From an uncultured Erysipelotrichaceae bacterium (lineage in GTDB: Bacteria > Bacillota_I > Bacilli_A > RF39 > UBA660): a stretch of 46,801 nt of DNA. Positions 1 through 8,785 of the stretch are shown piece after piece. Each line of letters begins with the position of its first letter. Position 1 is the stretch's first letter. The notes under the pieces were generated by a model. It was not told the DNA's origin. It worked only from the letters and a program-made list of their open reading frames with translations, and ran no database searches. A program made the translations under genes and the position numbers. The stretch is from NCBI GenBank assembly GCA_902788975.1, contig CADAMI010000007.1, positions 1 to 46,801 on the forward strand, written 5' to 3'.

Positions 1-1
1 A

Positions 2-349
2 AATTTTGAATTTACCAAAAATATAAATGGAATAGTTGGACCTAATGGATCAGGTAAAAGTAATGTTGTCGATGCCGTTAGATGGGTTTTAGGAGAAGCT
101 TCTAATAAGCAACTTAGGGCTAGCGATACGACTAGTGTTATATTTTCAGGATCTAAAAGTAGAAAGCCATTAAATAGTGCAATGGTTAATATTATTTTTG
201 ATAATAGTGATAGACATTTACCAATTAATTTTAATGAGGTTTCTATTAAGAGAGTATTATATCGTACAGGTGAGAATGAATATTATTTAAATGGCGCAAA
301 ATGTCGTTTAAAGGATATAACAGAACTTCTAACAGATAGTGGAGCATAA
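2..349 (+). CDS. smc: SMC chromosome-segregation ATPase, N-terminal fragment (partial, frameshifted)
   Basis: This is the N-terminal half of the SMC head, cut by the window edge so the first residues are missing. The frame from base 2 carries the Walker A motif GPNGSGKS followed by NVVDAVRWVLGE, which is nearly invariant in SMC, and continues through the conserved region ending LLTDSG. It then meets a TAA at 347-349 instead of continuing into the Q-loop segment. The rest of the protein is in another frame (339-2876). SMC is the ATPase of the SMC-ScpAB condensin, which organises and segregates the chromosome. Identity is certain; whether the break is real or a sequencing/assembly error cannot be told from the sequence. 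Confidence 0.9.
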   Translation, partial: NFEFTKNINGIVGPNGSGKSNVVDAVRWVLGEASNKQLRASDTTSVIFSGSKSRKPLNSAMVNIIFDNSDRHLPINFNEVSIKRVLYRTGENEYYLNGAKCRLKDITELLTDSGA

Positions 350-2876
350 TATTATAGGCCAAGGTAAAATAGATGAGATACTATCAACTAAGCCATATGA
401 CAGGAGAGTAATTTTTGAAGAAGCAGCTGGTGTTCTTAAATATAAGAAACGTAAAGAAGAAGCTATTAGAAAATTAGAAAGAACTAATAATAATATAAAT
501 AGAGTTAATGATATTATTAATGAAATAGAAACTAATTTAGAACCATTAAAGAAACAAAGTGATGAAGCTAATAAATATTTAGAAATCAAAGATAAACTTA
601 CTAATTTTGATATATCTTTAATGGTATATGATTTAGATCGATATTCGAAAGAATTTGAAGATAATAAACTAAAATTAACAAAATTAAATGATAATATTAC
701 CGAACTTAATATGAATAATACAACATATGATGTATCAATATTACAAGGAAGAGATAAATTAAACAAACTAAATACAGATATTAATAATATCAACAATAAA
801 ATACTTGAATATACGAAAGAATTAGAACAAACTGATGCCGATATTAGATTATTAAGAGAAAGAAAAAAGTATATTAAGAGTGATGATAATTTAGATAAAA
901 TAAATAATATTAAAGAACAAATCTTAATTAAGAATAATTTACTTGGTAATTTAAATAATGAAATAGCTTTACTTAATGAAAAAATAAAAGTAAGTGAAGA
1001 TGATATTGTTAATAATAATAGTAAATATAATGATATAAATAATAATATAAATAAATATAATAAAAAGATAGATGATAATAATCGTGAAATAACTAATCTT
1101 AATTATAAAATAAGTTATTTAGAAGAAACGATTAATAATGGTGGAAGTATTCCAAGTAGTGTTAAAAATTTACTTCATAATCCATTATTTAGTGGAGTAC
1201 ACAATACAATTGGCTCTTTACTTGAAGTTCCTGATGAATATGCTTTAGCAGTATCTACTTCTTTAGGTGGAGCTAGTAATTATCTTGTCGTAGATGACCG
1301 TAAATTAGCAAGTCGAATGGTTGAGTACTTGCGTGATAATAGATTAGGCAGAGCAACATTATTTCCACTTGATGTTATTAAAGGTAGATATATTGATAAT
1401 GAAATAATAAATAAGCTAGAAGTAACCGAAGGATATATTAATATATTAGCTAATGTTGTTAAATATGATAATAAATATGAAAATATTATCATGAATCAAC
1501 TTGGTAATGTTATACTTGCCAATAATATTAAAAATGCTAATAACATTAGTCAGATTATTAACAACAGATATAAAGTAGTTACATTAGATGGACAAGTAGT
1601 TAATGTTGGGGGCTCTATTACTGGTGGAGAAAAGATTAAAACTAATGATTTAATAAAACAAAAATATGAATTAAATGACTATAGAAATAAATTAACTAAA
1701 CTATTAAATGATAATAATGATATGTTAAGTACCATTGAAGAAGAAAAGAAAAAAATAAAAACATATGAAGAAAAAATATATAATGGCAAGCTTGATGTTA
1801 ACACGATGAATGAAGAAATTAAGAATAAAAATATCAATAAAGATAGTTTAGAAACTGAAGTTAATAGCTTAGTTAAAGAATTAAAAGATATTGAAAGTAT
1901 CAGTAATAATAATGAAGAGAGTGAAGAAAATAATTTAGTTAATAAATATTATAAAATTAAAGAAAATATCGATACATTAAACAAAGAAATAGCTTCTTTA
2001 AATATTGAAAGAGAAAGAATAGATAAAGATATTAAAGAAGTTGAAGAGATAAGCCGAAATAGTAATCTAAATGTTTCAAAAGTAGAAAAAGAATTACATG
2101 ATATAGAACTCAAAAATAGTAAATTAGAAATAAAAATTGATACGATACTTAATAGTTTAAATGAAGATTATGGTATTACTTATAGTGAAGCTAAAAATAA
2201 ATATATTTTAGAAGATAATGCTGAAGAAGTAAGAAAAGAAGTAATTAACTTAAAGAATACGATTAAAGACTATGATATGGTTAATTTAGGAGCACCAGCT
2301 GAATATGAAAGAGTTAATACCAGATATGAATTTTTAACTAAACAAAGAGAAGATTTAAATAAAGCTGAAGATACTTTACTTGAAATAATTCATGATATGG
2401 ATAATATTATGAAAGATAAATTTGTTACAACCTTTAATGAAATTAAAGTAGAGTTTAAGAAAGTCTTTAAGGAATTATTTAAAGGCGGAGATGCTGATAT
2501 ATATATGACTAATCCAGAAGATATCTTAGAAACTGGAATAGAACTTGAGGCAACTCCTCCCGGAAAAAATCTTAAAAACATTCAGTCTCTTTCCGGAGGA
2601 GAAAGAACATTTACGGCTATATCATTATTGTTTGCCATCTTAAATGTTAGACCAGTTCCTTTCTGTATCTTTGATGAGGTTGAAGCGGCCCTTGATGAAG
2701 CCAATGTTGATGCTTTTGGAGAATACTTAGATAAATATCGTGATAAAACTCAATTTATCATTATTACCCATAAAAAAAGAACTATGGAATATGTTGATAC
2801 ATTATATGGTATTACAATGCAAGAATCAGGAGTATCAAAAAGAGTATCCGTTAAATTAGGTGATATAAAAAAATAA
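339..2876 (+). CDS. smc: SMC chromosome-segregation ATPase, main fragment after the frameshift
   Basis: The open frame of 845 residues begins with a GTG inside the gene, so this is not a natural start and no ribosome binding site precedes it. In order it shows the conserved IIGQGKIDEIL segment (residues 5-15), a long coiled-coil arm rich in Asn, Lys and Glu, the hinge domain (about 268-450, starting near IPSSVKNLL), the returning coiled coil, and the C-terminal head with signature LSGGER (751-756), Walker B CIFDE (776-780) and the D-loop ALDEANV. With the upstream fragment the protein would be about 980-1000 residues, shorter than the roughly 1180 usual in Bacillus and close to Mollicutes SMC, so both arms are short. 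About 14 nt seem to be missing between the two fragments. Confidence 0.92.
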   Translation: MEHNIIGQGKIDEILSTKPYDRRVIFEEAAGVLKYKKRKEEAIRKLERTNNNINRVNDIINEIETNLEPLKKQSDEANKYLEIKDKLTNFDISLMVYDLDRYSKEFEDNKLKLTKLNDNITELNMNNTTYDVSILQGRDKLNKLNTDINNINNKILEYTKELEQTDADIRLLRERKKYIKSDDNLDKINNIKEQILIKNNLLGNLNNEIALLNEKIKVSEDDIVNNNSKYNDINNNINKYNKKIDDNNREITNLNYKISYLEETINNGGSIPSSVKNLLHNPLFSGVHNTIGSLLEVPDEYALAVSTSLGGASNYLVVDDRKLASRMVEYLRDNRLGRATLFPLDVIKGRYIDNEIINKLEVTEGYINILANVVKYDNKYENIIMNQLGNVILANNIKNANNISQIINNRYKVVTLDGQVVNVGGSITGGEKIKTNDLIKQKYELNDYRNKLTKLLNDNNDMLSTIEEEKKKIKTYEEKIYNGKLDVNTMNEEIKNKNINKDSLETEVNSLVKELKDIESISNNNEESEENNLVNKYYKIKENIDTLNKEIASLNIERERIDKDIKEVEEISRNSNLNVSKVEKELHDIELKNSKLEIKIDTILNSLNEDYGITYSEAKNKYILEDNAEEVRKEVINLKNTIKDYDMVNLGAPAEYERVNTRYEFLTKQREDLNKAEDTLLEIIHDMDNIMKDKFVTTFNEIKVEFKKVFKELFKGGDADIYMTNPEDILETGIELEATPPGKNLKNIQSLSGGERTFTAISLLFAILNVRPVPFCIFDEVEAALDEANVDAFGEYLDKYRDKTQFIIITHKKRTMEYVDTLYGITMQESGVSKRVSVKLGDIKK

Positions 2877-2898
2877 AATATAGAGGAGAGGTTTTGGA

Positions 2899-3396
2899 AT
2901 GAAAAAGTATATTGATTTTGATGGGGTTATAAAAGATACATACGAGCCACTTTTTGAAGATTATTGGCAAAAACAAAAGAATGGTGAATATGTAGATGAC
3001 ACTGAACATGTTATTAAAAAAGATTGGATATATGTATTAGAAAAAAGTCCTATTATCAATAATGCAATAAATATTATTAATGATTTGGACGACGTATTTA
3101 TTTGTACCAGAATTCATTCACTCGAGAATGAAGGAGTAGCTAAAATAAAAGATCTTAGAAGACTAGGAGTAAAATGCGATATTATTTTAGTCCCTTACCA
3201 GGTAAAGAAAACCGATGTTGTAAATGCGCATGGAAATATACTTGTTGATGATGCGGTATTTAATTTAGATGAATGGACAATGGCTGGAGGAGTTCCTATC
3301 TTCTTTGATAACTATGGAACTAATATTGATGGTTGGGGTGTAGAAAATAAAAAATATGTTAGAACTAGATCATTAGAAATATTAAAAAAATATTAA
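2899..3396 (+). CDS. HAD-like hydrolase, probable 5'-nucleotidase-type
   Basis: A 165-residue protein with the marks of the haloacid dehalogenase fold: DFDG at residues 6-9 (nucleophile Asp6 and acid Asp8), a motif II Thr70 in FICTRIHS, Lys103/Lys104 as the likely motif III lysine, and the acidic pair Asp117-Asp118 in ILVDDAVF as motif IV. The size and lack of a large cap resemble small deoxyribonucleotidase-like HAD proteins, but the substrate cannot be named. It starts 22 nt after smc behind a GAGGAGAGG site and is followed 19 nt later by the deacetylase gene, so the three probably form one transcript. Confidence 0.7.
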   Translation: MKKYIDFDGVIKDTYEPLFEDYWQKQKNGEYVDDTEHVIKKDWIYVLEKSPIINNAINIINDLDDVFICTRIHSLENEGVAKIKDLRRLGVKCDIILVPYQVKKTDVVNAHGNILVDDAVFNLDEWTMAGGVPIFFDNYGTNIDGWGVENKKYVRTRSLEILKKY

Positions 3397-3415
3397 TTAA
3401 TAAGAAGGTAGTATT

Positions 3416-5152
3416 ATGGCAGTAGATAGTGATAGTAAAGAAATAAAGAAAAAGAATAATTCAAATAAAAAGAAAAATAGTAATAGCTCTTCTAAGAAGA
3501 AATCTTCATCTAACAAGAAAAAAGAAGATAATAAAACTATTGATATTAAAGAAGAAAACAAAGACGATAGCTTAGAAAAAACAGTTTTAGTTGATTTAGA
3601 GGATGTAGTAAAAGAAGATTTGGATAATACTATTATTGTTAGCGATGATATTTTAGATGATAATAGTATTATTGAAAAAGAAAAGCATCAATATGGAGAT
3701 GAAGAAGAAACAACTAAGCAACAAATAGATTCTTCTTATAATACTGCCAATAAAAATAGTAAAAAGAATAATAAAATAATAATATTAGTCATATTGATTT
3801 CCTTACTATTATTAACAACATATTTATTATTTCCTAATATTAAATTAAAAGGCGATAATCAAGTAACTATCACTTATAATCAAGAATATATTGAAAATGG
3901 TTATAATGCTAAATTTTTATTTAAAGATATTACCAAAAATATTAAAATAGATAGTAATTTAGATAACAAAAAGATAGGAAAATATAAAATTAACTATTAT
4001 TTAAAATATGGAATATTTAAGATAAATAAAACAAGAATAATTAATGTTATTGATAATATTAAACCAGAAATTATTACTGATGGAGACACGGTTAATATTT
4101 GTCCTAATGATGAAATAAAAGATTATAAGTATCAGGCAATAGATGAATATGATGGAGATATTACTGATAAAGTAATTCAAAATCGATTAGATGATAAGAT
4201 TATTTTAAGTGTTAGGGATAAATCAAATAATAAGATTATTAAAGAAATTATTATTGATAGAGTAGATAAAACAGTTCCAGAAATAAAACTAAATGGAAAT
4301 AGTACCATATATTTAGGGGTAGGAGCTAATTATGTTGAACCTGGATATACCGCTAATGATAATTGCGATGGTGATATAACTGATAAAGTATCAGTTTCTG
4401 GATATGTTGGTACGACAGCAGGAACTTATAAACTTACTTATTCAGTAAGTGATAACAATGATAATAAGACTGAAGTAATCAGAACTATTATTGTTAGAAA
4501 TTATAATTTATATAATAGTGGATCTATTAACAATGGAACCATTTATTTAACATTCGATGATGGGCCAAATGAAGGAACAACAAATGTAATATTAGATATT
4601 CTAAAAGAACAAGGAATTAAAGCCACTTTCTTCGTAACTTGTAATGGCCCAGATTATTTAATTAAAAGAATCTATGACGAAGGACATACGGTCGCTTTAC
4701 ATACAGCTACTCATGACTATAGTTATGTATATTCATCAGTTGATAATTATTTTAATGATTTAAATAGAGTTGGTGATAGAGTAAAAAACATAACTGGTAT
4801 TGAATCAAAGATAATTCGATTTCCCGGAGGATCTAGTAATACTGTTAGCAGAAGATATCAAAATGGTATAATGACAACCCTTACAGGAATGGTCATTGAT
4901 AAAGGATATCGTTATTTTGATTGGAATGTCGATGCGATGGATGCGTCTAGTGCTAGAAGTAGTAGTGATGTATACTATAATGTTATAAATCATTTATCAA
5001 TGAGTAGAGCCAATGTTGTTTTAATGCACGATACGAAAGGTATTACAAGAGATGCCCTTAGAAATATTATTAAAACAGCATCAAGTCAAGGTTATACTTT
5101 TAGTCGAATAGAAATGGATACCTATATGGTAAGACATGGAGTAAATAACTAA
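3416..5152 (+). CDS. Membrane-anchored polysaccharide deacetylase with Ig-like repeats
   Basis: A 578-residue surface enzyme. Residues 1-115 are a highly charged Lys/Ser/Asn-rich cytoplasmic tail, followed by one membrane segment (about 120-140, IIILVILISLLLL), then extracellular domains. Two stretches containing GDITDKV (around residues 245 and 320) belong to the DUF5011-like Ig-fold spacer type. The C-terminal NodB homology domain has TFDDGP (about 379-384) with the catalytic Asp pair, the metal-binding HTATHD, RFPGG and a late LMHD motif. Such enzymes remove N-acetyl groups from peptidoglycan or other amino-sugar glycans (PgdA-like). The start is supported by AAGAAGG 8 nt upstream. A strong terminator follows directly. 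Confidence 0.88.
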   Translation: MAVDSDSKEIKKKNNSNKKKNSNSSSKKKSSSNKKKEDNKTIDIKEENKDDSLEKTVLVDLEDVVKEDLDNTIIVSDDILDDNSIIEKEKHQYGDEEETTKQQIDSSYNTANKNSKKNNKIIILVILISLLLLTTYLLFPNIKLKGDNQVTITYNQEYIENGYNAKFLFKDITKNIKIDSNLDNKKIGKYKINYYLKYGIFKINKTRIINVIDNIKPEIITDGDTVNICPNDEIKDYKYQAIDEYDGDITDKVIQNRLDDKIILSVRDKSNNKIIKEIIIDRVDKTVPEIKLNGNSTIYLGVGANYVEPGYTANDNCDGDITDKVSVSGYVGTTAGTYKLTYSVSDNNDNKTEVIRTIIVRNYNLYNSGSINNGTIYLTFDDGPNEGTTNVILDILKEQGIKATFFVTCNGPDYLIKRIYDEGHTVALHTATHDYSYVYSSVDNYFNDLNRVGDRVKNITGIESKIIRFPGGSSNTVSRRYQNGIMTTLTGMVIDKGYRYFDWNVDAMDASSARSSSDVYYNVINHLSMSRANVVLMHDTKGITRDALRNIIKTASSQGYTFSRIEMDTYMVRHGVNN

Positions 5153-5188
5153 AGAACTAGACTTATAATATAAGCCTAGTTCTTTTTT
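5152..5188 (+). terminator. Rho-independent terminator between convergent genes
   Basis: AAGAACTAG pairs with CTAGTTCTT, with an additional inner CTTAT/ATAAG helix, followed by TTTTTT. It ends the smc-deacetylase transcript; the minus-strand side has only a weak U-rich tail. Confidence 0.85.
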
Positions 5189-5197
5189 AACAATATA

Positions 5198-6100
5198 CTA
5201 ATATGCTTCTTTATAAACAGATTTATCAAATGAATGAGTATCATCATTTAACTTAGTGAGTTCATCATAACTAATTAGAAAGTAGGTATCTCTATTAGCA
5301 TTAAATTCACTTATTGGATCATCCCAAGTAGCATCTAAGTGTTTCCATACACCATTTATATACACAAGATTCCAAATATGAGTTTCATTACTTATTTTAT
5401 AATTTTCAATATCTAATTCATTTAAGAAGATAGCCATCGTGTCAGCGTATCCACTACATATTCCATATCCTTGAATTAAGACGCCATAAGCTGTATTTGA
5501 TCTATATGTTTCGTCATTAATATTTTTCGTTTTTAATTCATCGTAGTCAGTATTATTAATAATATAATCATGAATAGTTTTAATTTTATCTCTTGTAGTC
5601 ATACTATCGGTTATTAAATCTTTTATTTTATTACTTACAATATAATTAATTTCAGTAATTTCTTCTTTAGAATAAACATGCTCAATTGATAGTGAAAAGT
5701 CTCCTTTGTTGGTATAAGCAAATGATATTGTTTTAAAACTATTATAAGGATGAACAAAGTTATTAATGATAGTTAAGGTATCTGTATCATCAGCAATGTT
5801 TTTTAAATCAGTAATACAACTAGTATATTCTTTAGTACATTCACCATCAGCATATTCGGCTCCAGTATTAATAACATAATAAATATAATTTAGTAATTCT
5901 TCTTTATTAGATACATCATCAGTATAATTCTTTACATAATTATAATTATTATCTAAATAATAATCATTAGCAGTAGCTATAATATATTCTTTATGTTTAA
6001 TATGTTCATTTATATAATCAGATACTTTATCAGGATAGAAATGAATAATCGATACAATAGCAATTGATAAAATACCTAGAAAAAGAGTTATATAGCGCAT
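5198..6100 (-). CDS. Transglutaminase-like (papain-fold) exported protein
   Basis: A 300-residue protein with an N-terminal membrane segment or uncleaved signal (residues 3-20) and a C-terminal transglutaminase-like domain. The likely triad is Cys215 in GYGICSGYAD, His241 in ETHIWNLV and Asp256 in HLDATWDDP, the standard order for bacterial extracellular transglutaminase/protease-fold proteins. The middle has a Cys pair (about 88 and 95) that could form a disulfide. The start is preceded by AAGGAG on the minus strand. It lies 10 nt after the ZnuA-like lipoprotein gene, so the two are probably cotranscribed and act at the cell surface. Whether it crosslinks or cleaves is not predictable. Confidence 0.82.
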   Translation of the reverse strand: MRYITLFLGILSIAIVSIIHFYPDKVSDYINEHIKHKEYIIATANDYYLDNNYNYVKNYTDDVSNKEELLNYIYYVINTGAEYADGECTKEYTSCITDLKNIADDTDTLTIINNFVHPYNSFKTISFAYTNKGDFSLSIEHVYSKEEITEINYIVSNKIKDLITDSMTTRDKIKTIHDYIINNTDYDELKTKNINDETYRSNTAYGVLIQGYGICSGYADTMAIFLNELDIENYKISNETHIWNLVYINGVWKHLDATWDDPISEFNANRDTYFLISYDELTKLNDDTHSFDKSVYKEAY

Positions 6101-6110
6101 TTTATTCTCC

Positions 6111-7112
6111 TTATTTATTTAATTCTTTTTTTAATAATTCTAAGTTATCATTCATAATTGTCAAATATGTTTCATTGTTACTAGTAGTTCCGCCATCAAT
6201 ACTATAAAGAGTATTTACAGTTATTAATTCTAAATCATTATCGTCTATAAGTTGCTTAACGGTACTATTAGTTTCAGTGTTATCAGAATAAATATATTTA
6301 ATCTTATTTTCGCTTACTAATTTTTTAACCCTGCTTACATCAGCAGAATCAATTACCTTTACCGGTATTTTAATAACATCGCCAGTGTTTAAAAGTTCAT
6401 CTGTTTTATTATTATAAGTAAGAATATCACTAACTTTTATATTATATTGATTTGAAATATCAGAAAGTGTATCACCTTCTTTTATAGTTAATTCAACAAT
6501 GTTTTCTTCAAGTGATATTACTTCAATGTTATATTTTTCTAAATATTTAAACAAATCATTGTCAGTTACGATAGTAGTGTATTTTGCATTTTTTAATGTT
6601 TCTTGATATGCCGCATCTAGTTTTGATAAATCATATTTTAAATTTTCATAATTATTATTTATTTCTTCAACTAAATATGGATTAGTAATGTATTCATTTA
6701 AACTTTGCTTAACATTTTTAGCCATCATCAAATAGTTATAGGGATTTAACCATAATTCTTCAATCGAATAATCATAAGTCATACCATAAGCAGTATCAAT
6801 TAATTTTAAATTTTTATTTTCATTGATCATTTTAACAGCATAATCTCTTTCAATATCCTGGCTATTAAATACAAATAAATCACTCTTAGCAAATTCATTA
6901 ATTTTCTTCTCAGATAATTCATATTCTTTGAAATTAACTCCACTAGGGTAAATACTATGAATAGTAGAATGTGTTCCGTATAGATAGTTTACTAAATAAT
7001 TAGTCGGATATGTTGTCGTATAAACATCGATATCTTCCATCATATCACTTTTTAGAATTGAACAACCAGTTAATAAAAACAAACTTAATATTAATATAAA
7101 TAATTTCTTCAT
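6111..7112 (-). CDS. ZnuA/TroA-fold lipoprotein with an inserted LysM domain and no metal ligands
   Basis: A 333-residue lipoprotein with signal and lipobox LTGC (Cys17). The body follows the cluster-9 metal-binding protein fold: the N-lobe with PSGVNFKEYELS (about 57-67), WLNPYNYLMMAKNV (about 121-134), the long linker helix, then the C-lobe with IVTDNDLFKYL (181-191) and a final TLYSI segment (about 301-305). A LysM domain (about 206-252, ELTIKEGDTLSDISNQYNI to GDVIKIP) sits where the family normally has a short loop in the C-lobe. The four usual metal-ligand positions read Lys62, Glu119, Asn185 and Asn300 instead of His, His, His and Asp/Glu. No transporter ATPase or permease adjoins it. 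It may bind cell wall and have lost or changed metal binding; a conventional Zn/Mn receptor is the alternative. Confidence 0.78.
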   Translation of the reverse strand: MKKLFILILSLFLLTGCSILKSDMMEDIDVYTTTYPTNYLVNYLYGTHSTIHSIYPSGVNFKEYELSEKKINEFAKSDLFVFNSQDIERDYAVKMINENKNLKLIDTAYGMTYDYSIEELWLNPYNYLMMAKNVKQSLNEYITNPYLVEEINNNYENLKYDLSKLDAAYQETLKNAKYTTIVTDNDLFKYLEKYNIEVISLEENIVELTIKEGDTLSDISNQYNIKVSDILTYNNKTDELLNTGDVIKIPVKVIDSADVSRVKKLVSENKIKYIYSDNTETNSTVKQLIDDNDLELITVNTLYSIDGGTTSNNETYLTIMNDNLELLKKELNK

Positions 7113-7225
7113 ATTGACCTCTTTTCACTATATAAATATATTTTATCAAAATATTTATAATTTGTAAATTTATTAGGTAGACTTTTAGTAATAAATTTAG
7201 TAAAATTGTATTGAAGGTGATAACG

Positions 7226-7879
7226 ATGAAAATATTTAAAACGTTAGATATAAATCCAACAAACATTAATTTATATTATGAAGCTTTTACTCACACTTCT
7301 TATAGTAATGAAAATCCATCATTTGCAAATTACGAAAGATTAGAATTTCTTGGTGATGCAATACTTGAATTTATTATTAGTGAATATTTATATAAAGAAA
7401 GACAATATCCTGAAGGAATAATGACTAGAATGCGTGCCAGATATGTATGTGAAGAAGCCTTAGCAACATATGCAAAAGATTTAAAGTTTGAAGATGATAT
7501 TAAACTTGGTGGCAGTGAACTTGAAACTGGCCCTAATGATACAATTATGGCTGATGTTTTTGAAGCTTTTATTGCAGCATGTTATTTAGATAAGGGATTA
7601 GATTTTACTAAAAAAATGGTGCTTTCTATTGTAACTAAATATATTGATAAAAAGGTAGATTTTTTACATGATTACAAATCGACTTTACAAGAATTGGTTC
7701 AAACTGATAAAAAAAGTGTTACATATGAAATAATATCTGAAAGTGGTCCTTCTCATGATAAGACATTTGTGTGTCAAGTACTTGTCGATGGAATTGTTCT
7801 AGGTAAAGGAACTGGAAGCAGTAAAAAGCAAGCCGAACAGGAAGCCGCTAAAGAAGCTTTATCGAAGCAAGCAAAATAA
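7226..7879 (+). CDS. rnc: Ribonuclease III
   Basis: A 217-residue double-strand-specific endoribonuclease used in rRNA processing and RNA decay. The signature ERLEFLGDA (37-45) holds the catalytic Glu40 and Asp44, and DVFEAFIAA supplies Asp110 and Glu113. A C-terminal double-stranded-RNA-binding domain (about 148-217) ends in GKGTGSSKKQAEQEAAKEAL. I choose the ATG at 7226 because GAAGGTG lies at a good distance before it; an in-frame TTG at 7211 overlaps that site. It opens a run of same-strand genes through tdk. In many Firmicutes rnc adjoins smc; here two minus-strand surface genes and two others separate them. Confidence 0.95.
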   Translation: MKIFKTLDINPTNINLYYEAFTHTSYSNENPSFANYERLEFLGDAILEFIISEYLYKERQYPEGIMTRMRARYVCEEALATYAKDLKFEDDIKLGGSELETGPNDTIMADVFEAFIAACYLDKGLDFTKKMVLSIVTKYIDKKVDFLHDYKSTLQELVQTDKKSVTYEIISESGPSHDKTFVCQVLVDGIVLGKGTGSSKKQAEQEAAKEALSKQAK

Positions 7880-7888
7880 GGAGGATAT

Positions 7889-8785
7889 ATGTTAAAAGTA
7901 GAAAATGTAACCAAAAAATATGGCAATTTGGTAGCGGTCGATAACCTTAGCTTTGAAGTAAATGATGGTGAAATATTTGGCCTTCTTGGATTAAATGGAG
8001 CTGGTAAGACAACAACATTTCGAATGATTTTAGGTTTACTTGATGATTATACCGGAAATATCACTATCGATGGTAAACATATCGATTATACAATAAGTGA
8101 CAAGATCGGTTTTCTAACAGAAGAAAGAAGTCTCCTAACCAAGATGACTGTTTTAGAACAAATTAAATATTATGGGGTTTTAAAATCAATACCAGAAAAT
8201 AAAATTGAAGAAAAACTAGATTACTGGTTAGATAGATTTGGAATTAGCGAATATAAAAATAAAAAAATAAAAGAATTATCTAAAGGAAATCAACAAAAAG
8301 TCCAATTTATATCAGCTATTATTAATGAACCTAAATTACTTATCTTAGATGAACCATTCTCAGGGCTGGATCCACTTAATGTTGAGTTATTTAAAAAGAT
8401 TATTATAGAATTAAAGAAAAAAGGAACCAGTATTATATTTTCATCTCATCGTATGGAACACGTTGAATTATTTTGTGAAAAATTAGTTGTCCTAGTAAAA
8501 GGAAAAAGTGTCTTGCAAGGAAAACTAAGTACTATTAAACGTAATTATAAAAAGAAAAATTTAGTAGTTATTGGAGATATTGATCCTGATAAAATAAAAG
8601 AATGCGATGGTATAGAAAAAATAGATAAAGTAGGAAAAGAATATATTATATCCATAAGTGATGAAAGTTATATAAATTCTATTTTTAAAGCAATTGCCAA
8701 ATATGATAATATCTATAAGTTTAGTGTTGAAGATCCTAGTTTAAATGAAATATTTATTAATACTGTAGGTGAAAAATATGAATAA
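7889..8785 (+). CDS. ABC-2 type transporter ATP-binding protein (NatA-like)
   Basis: A 298-residue ATPase with Walker A GLNGAGKT (34-41), signature LSKGNQQKV (about 132-140) and Walker B LLILDEPFSGLDP. The C-terminal extra region is typical of the NatA/DrrA drug or ion exporter ATPases. It begins 9 nt after rnc behind AAGGAGG, and its 3' end overlaps the start of the permease gene by 8 nt, so the two form one exporter. The substrate is unknown; NatAB-like Na+ export is one possibility. Confidence 0.9.
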   Translation: MLKVENVTKKYGNLVAVDNLSFEVNDGEIFGLLGLNGAGKTTTFRMILGLLDDYTGNITIDGKHIDYTISDKIGFLTEERSLLTKMTVLEQIKYYGVLKSIPENKIEEKLDYWLDRFGISEYKNKKIKELSKGNQQKVQFISAIINEPKLLILDEPFSGLDPLNVELFKKIIIELKKKGTSIIFSSHRMEHVELFCEKLVVLVKGKSVLQGKLSTIKRNYKKKNLVVIGDIDPDKIKECDGIEKIDKVGKEYIISISDESYINSIFKAIAKYDNIYKFSVEDPSLNEIFINTVGEKYE

